A stretch of DNA of 49,807 nucleotides from a virus. Shown here piece after piece: positions 48,826 through 49,807 of the stretch. How positions within the stretch are numbered: the stretch's first letter is position 1; each line of letters opens with the position of its first letter. Under the pieces are notes generated by a model that made no database searches, had not been told where the DNA came from, and worked only from the letters and a program-made list of their open reading frames with translations. Made by a program: the position numbers and the translations under genes. The stretch lies in the IMG/VR virus record IMGVR_UViG_3300009155_006780, positions 1 through 49,807 of that record; one strand, 5' to 3'.

Positions 48826-49807
48826 ATGAAAATCACCGAATCACAACTTAGAATTCTCATAAAAGAAATGCTTCTGCAGGAAAGATCAACACTTCCTCCA
48901 GGGGTTGATCTATATCATAGAAGCAGACATGAGTTCAAAGTTGGTGATATCGTTGACGGCTCACACTCATCCAGATTCAGAGACATGTCAACAGTAGAAA
49001 AAGTCATTGAAATTGGAAGAGTCAATATAATCAATTCTGAATGGAAGCGTGAAAATCCTTCATTTTACAAGACAATAAAACGAAAGCGCACGTTAATAAC
49101 TCCTGAACCTCCTGCTGTTGATCCTAATCAAAAACCTCTATCAAGATTAAATTGTGTATATGCGTCTCTTATTCCAAGAAGCAGATTCATGAATTATGGA
49201 AAGCTTTATAGAGTCAAACTGCTTGATGACAACTATCAAATAACGAATTCAATGGAAATTGATCGTTTGCATGATATGATAAGCAGAAAAGCGCATGACT
49301 ATGATTATCAAATGTTTAAAGAAAATGAAGCGGCTATTACAGAAGATTTAGCACGTTGGTTTCGTTCTGATATTGAAAGATACTTTCAAGAACCAAAAAT
49401 CGACAAACTCAATCTTCAAGACATCGAAGTCTATGCACGAAAAATGCAGGTTGTTGAAGCCATTGATGAAAAAGACAAGATTCTATCCGGCGATTCATTC
49501 ATTTCTAGCGAACCTATAACAGTAATGGCTAATTTATATGTAGATGAGAATACAAAAAGCAAGCTCAAGCAAATGTTTGCAGACATTGGTGTAGAAATTG
49601 AAGACCACAATTGGAAGGGATACAAAGTAGTTATTCCTGCAAACAAAAAATTCACGTTAAGCAGCATTAACAAAAGAATCGCAGACAAAACAAAAAACCC
49701 TTCAAGCTATGATTATGATGACAGTAAATACCCTGTGAAAGATATGAAAATCAACTTTGAGGAATATCCAAAAATTTATCTTTCAATATCAGGTGGAGTC
49801 ACGGATC
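48826..49807 (+). CDS. unknown protein with ITES-type N-terminal peptide, 3' end outside window
   Basis: 327 codons are open to the window edge. The start MKITESQLRILIKEMLLQE is an amphipathic peptide of the ITESxLRxxIRE type that I associate with many otherwise unrelated proteins of large marine phages; it could be a targeting or packaging signal. Next come LYHRSRHEFKVGDIVDG (26-42) and LNCVYASLIPRSRFMNYGKLYRV, which together resemble ADP-ribosyltransferase-like folds such as DUF2441 (a YHRS-like strand, then GxL or YxV strand). This is a pattern guess. T4-like phages inject such enzymes from the head. The ribosome site AAAAGG lies 5 bases upstream. Confidence 0.55.
   Translation, partial: MKITESQLRILIKEMLLQERSTLPPGVDLYHRSRHEFKVGDIVDGSHSSRFRDMSTVEKVIEIGRVNIINSEWKRENPSFYKTIKRKRTLITPEPPAVDPNQKPLSRLNCVYASLIPRSRFMNYGKLYRVKLLDDNYQITNSMEIDRLHDMISRKAHDYDYQMFKENEAAITEDLARWFRSDIERYFQEPKIDKLNLQDIEVYARKMQVVEAIDEKDKILSGDSFISSEPITVMANLYVDENTKSKLKQMFADIGVEIEDHNWKGYKVVIPANKKFTLSSINKRIADKTKNPSSYDYDDSKYPVKDMKINFEEYPKIYLSISGGVTD

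Noticed and set aside
1-49807. tRNA genes
   Set aside because: Gaps are too short and I saw no T-arm GGTTCRAATCC pattern with an acceptor stem on either strand outside coding sequence.

Overview
The window looks like part of the genome of a large tailed phage with a contractile tail and T4-type genes (Caudoviricetes, myovirus morphology). The evidence is a run of baseplate-type genes (a gp5-like OB-fold hub protein, a GPW/gp25 wedge protein and a gp6/baseplate-J wedge protein), a gp55-like late sigma factor, a PhoH2-type ATPase, tail-fibre paralogues and dense packing on one strand. The DNA is AT-rich and many genes overlap by 1 to 4 bases. The style resembles uncultured marine T4-like phages. 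The host cannot be told from the sequence. I found no tRNA, CRISPR array or transposon, and no geneless stretch longer than 200 bases.

Layout. 0-4.2 kb: tail of an unknown gene, a DinG/XPD-like Fe-S helicase broken into two genes by a split intein, a cytidylyltransferase-like enzyme, an HExxH metallopeptidase, a cupin and a Nudix hydrolase. 4.17-4.31 kb: an unusually GC-rich, hairpin-rich intergenic block. 4.3-9.1 kb: a shortened, divergent GroEL-like protein, an RNase H-like protein, five small unknown genes, the only minus-strand gene (sigma region 4-like, with Cys/His clusters), and PIN-PhoH. 9.1-11.8 kb: three tail-fibre or virion-surface genes. 11.8-25.8 kb: a 14-kb glycan island with six glycosyltransferases or glycosyltransferase-like proteins, a deacetylase-like protein, WbqC, a methyltransferase, a short UGD paralogue, Fcl, Gmd, a UDP-glucose dehydrogenase broken by a second split intein, a sugar epimerase and an Fe-S PD-(D/E)XK nuclease. 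25.8-27.1 kb: a small membrane protein, the gp55-like sigma factor and a small partner gene. 27.1-48.8 kb: baseplate and other virion proteins, several with LamG/ConA-like or FN3-like domains. 48.8 kb to the end: a 49-bp tandem duplication and an open gene with a conserved-looking N-terminal peptide.

How it fits together. Gmd and Fcl should convert GDP-mannose to GDP-fucose. UGD and the epimerase would supply UDP-uronic acid type donors. The glycosyltransferases beside the fibre genes would use these donors on a virion or host-surface glycan. The late sigma gene sits directly before the baseplate genes it would be expected to serve.

The most notable observations are: (1) two independent split inteins, each lying between a His and a Cys of its host protein; in UGD the +1 residue is the catalytic Cys, so the enzyme cannot be active before trans-splicing, and a decayed homing-endonuclease fragment lies between the halves; (2) repeated hairpins that hide ribosome binding sites at gene starts, two of which carry TATAAT in the loop, recalling the T4 gene e/soc timing switch; (3) a GroEL-like protein that appears to have lost its ATPase residues and the end of its equatorial domain. 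All family assignments were made by eye.
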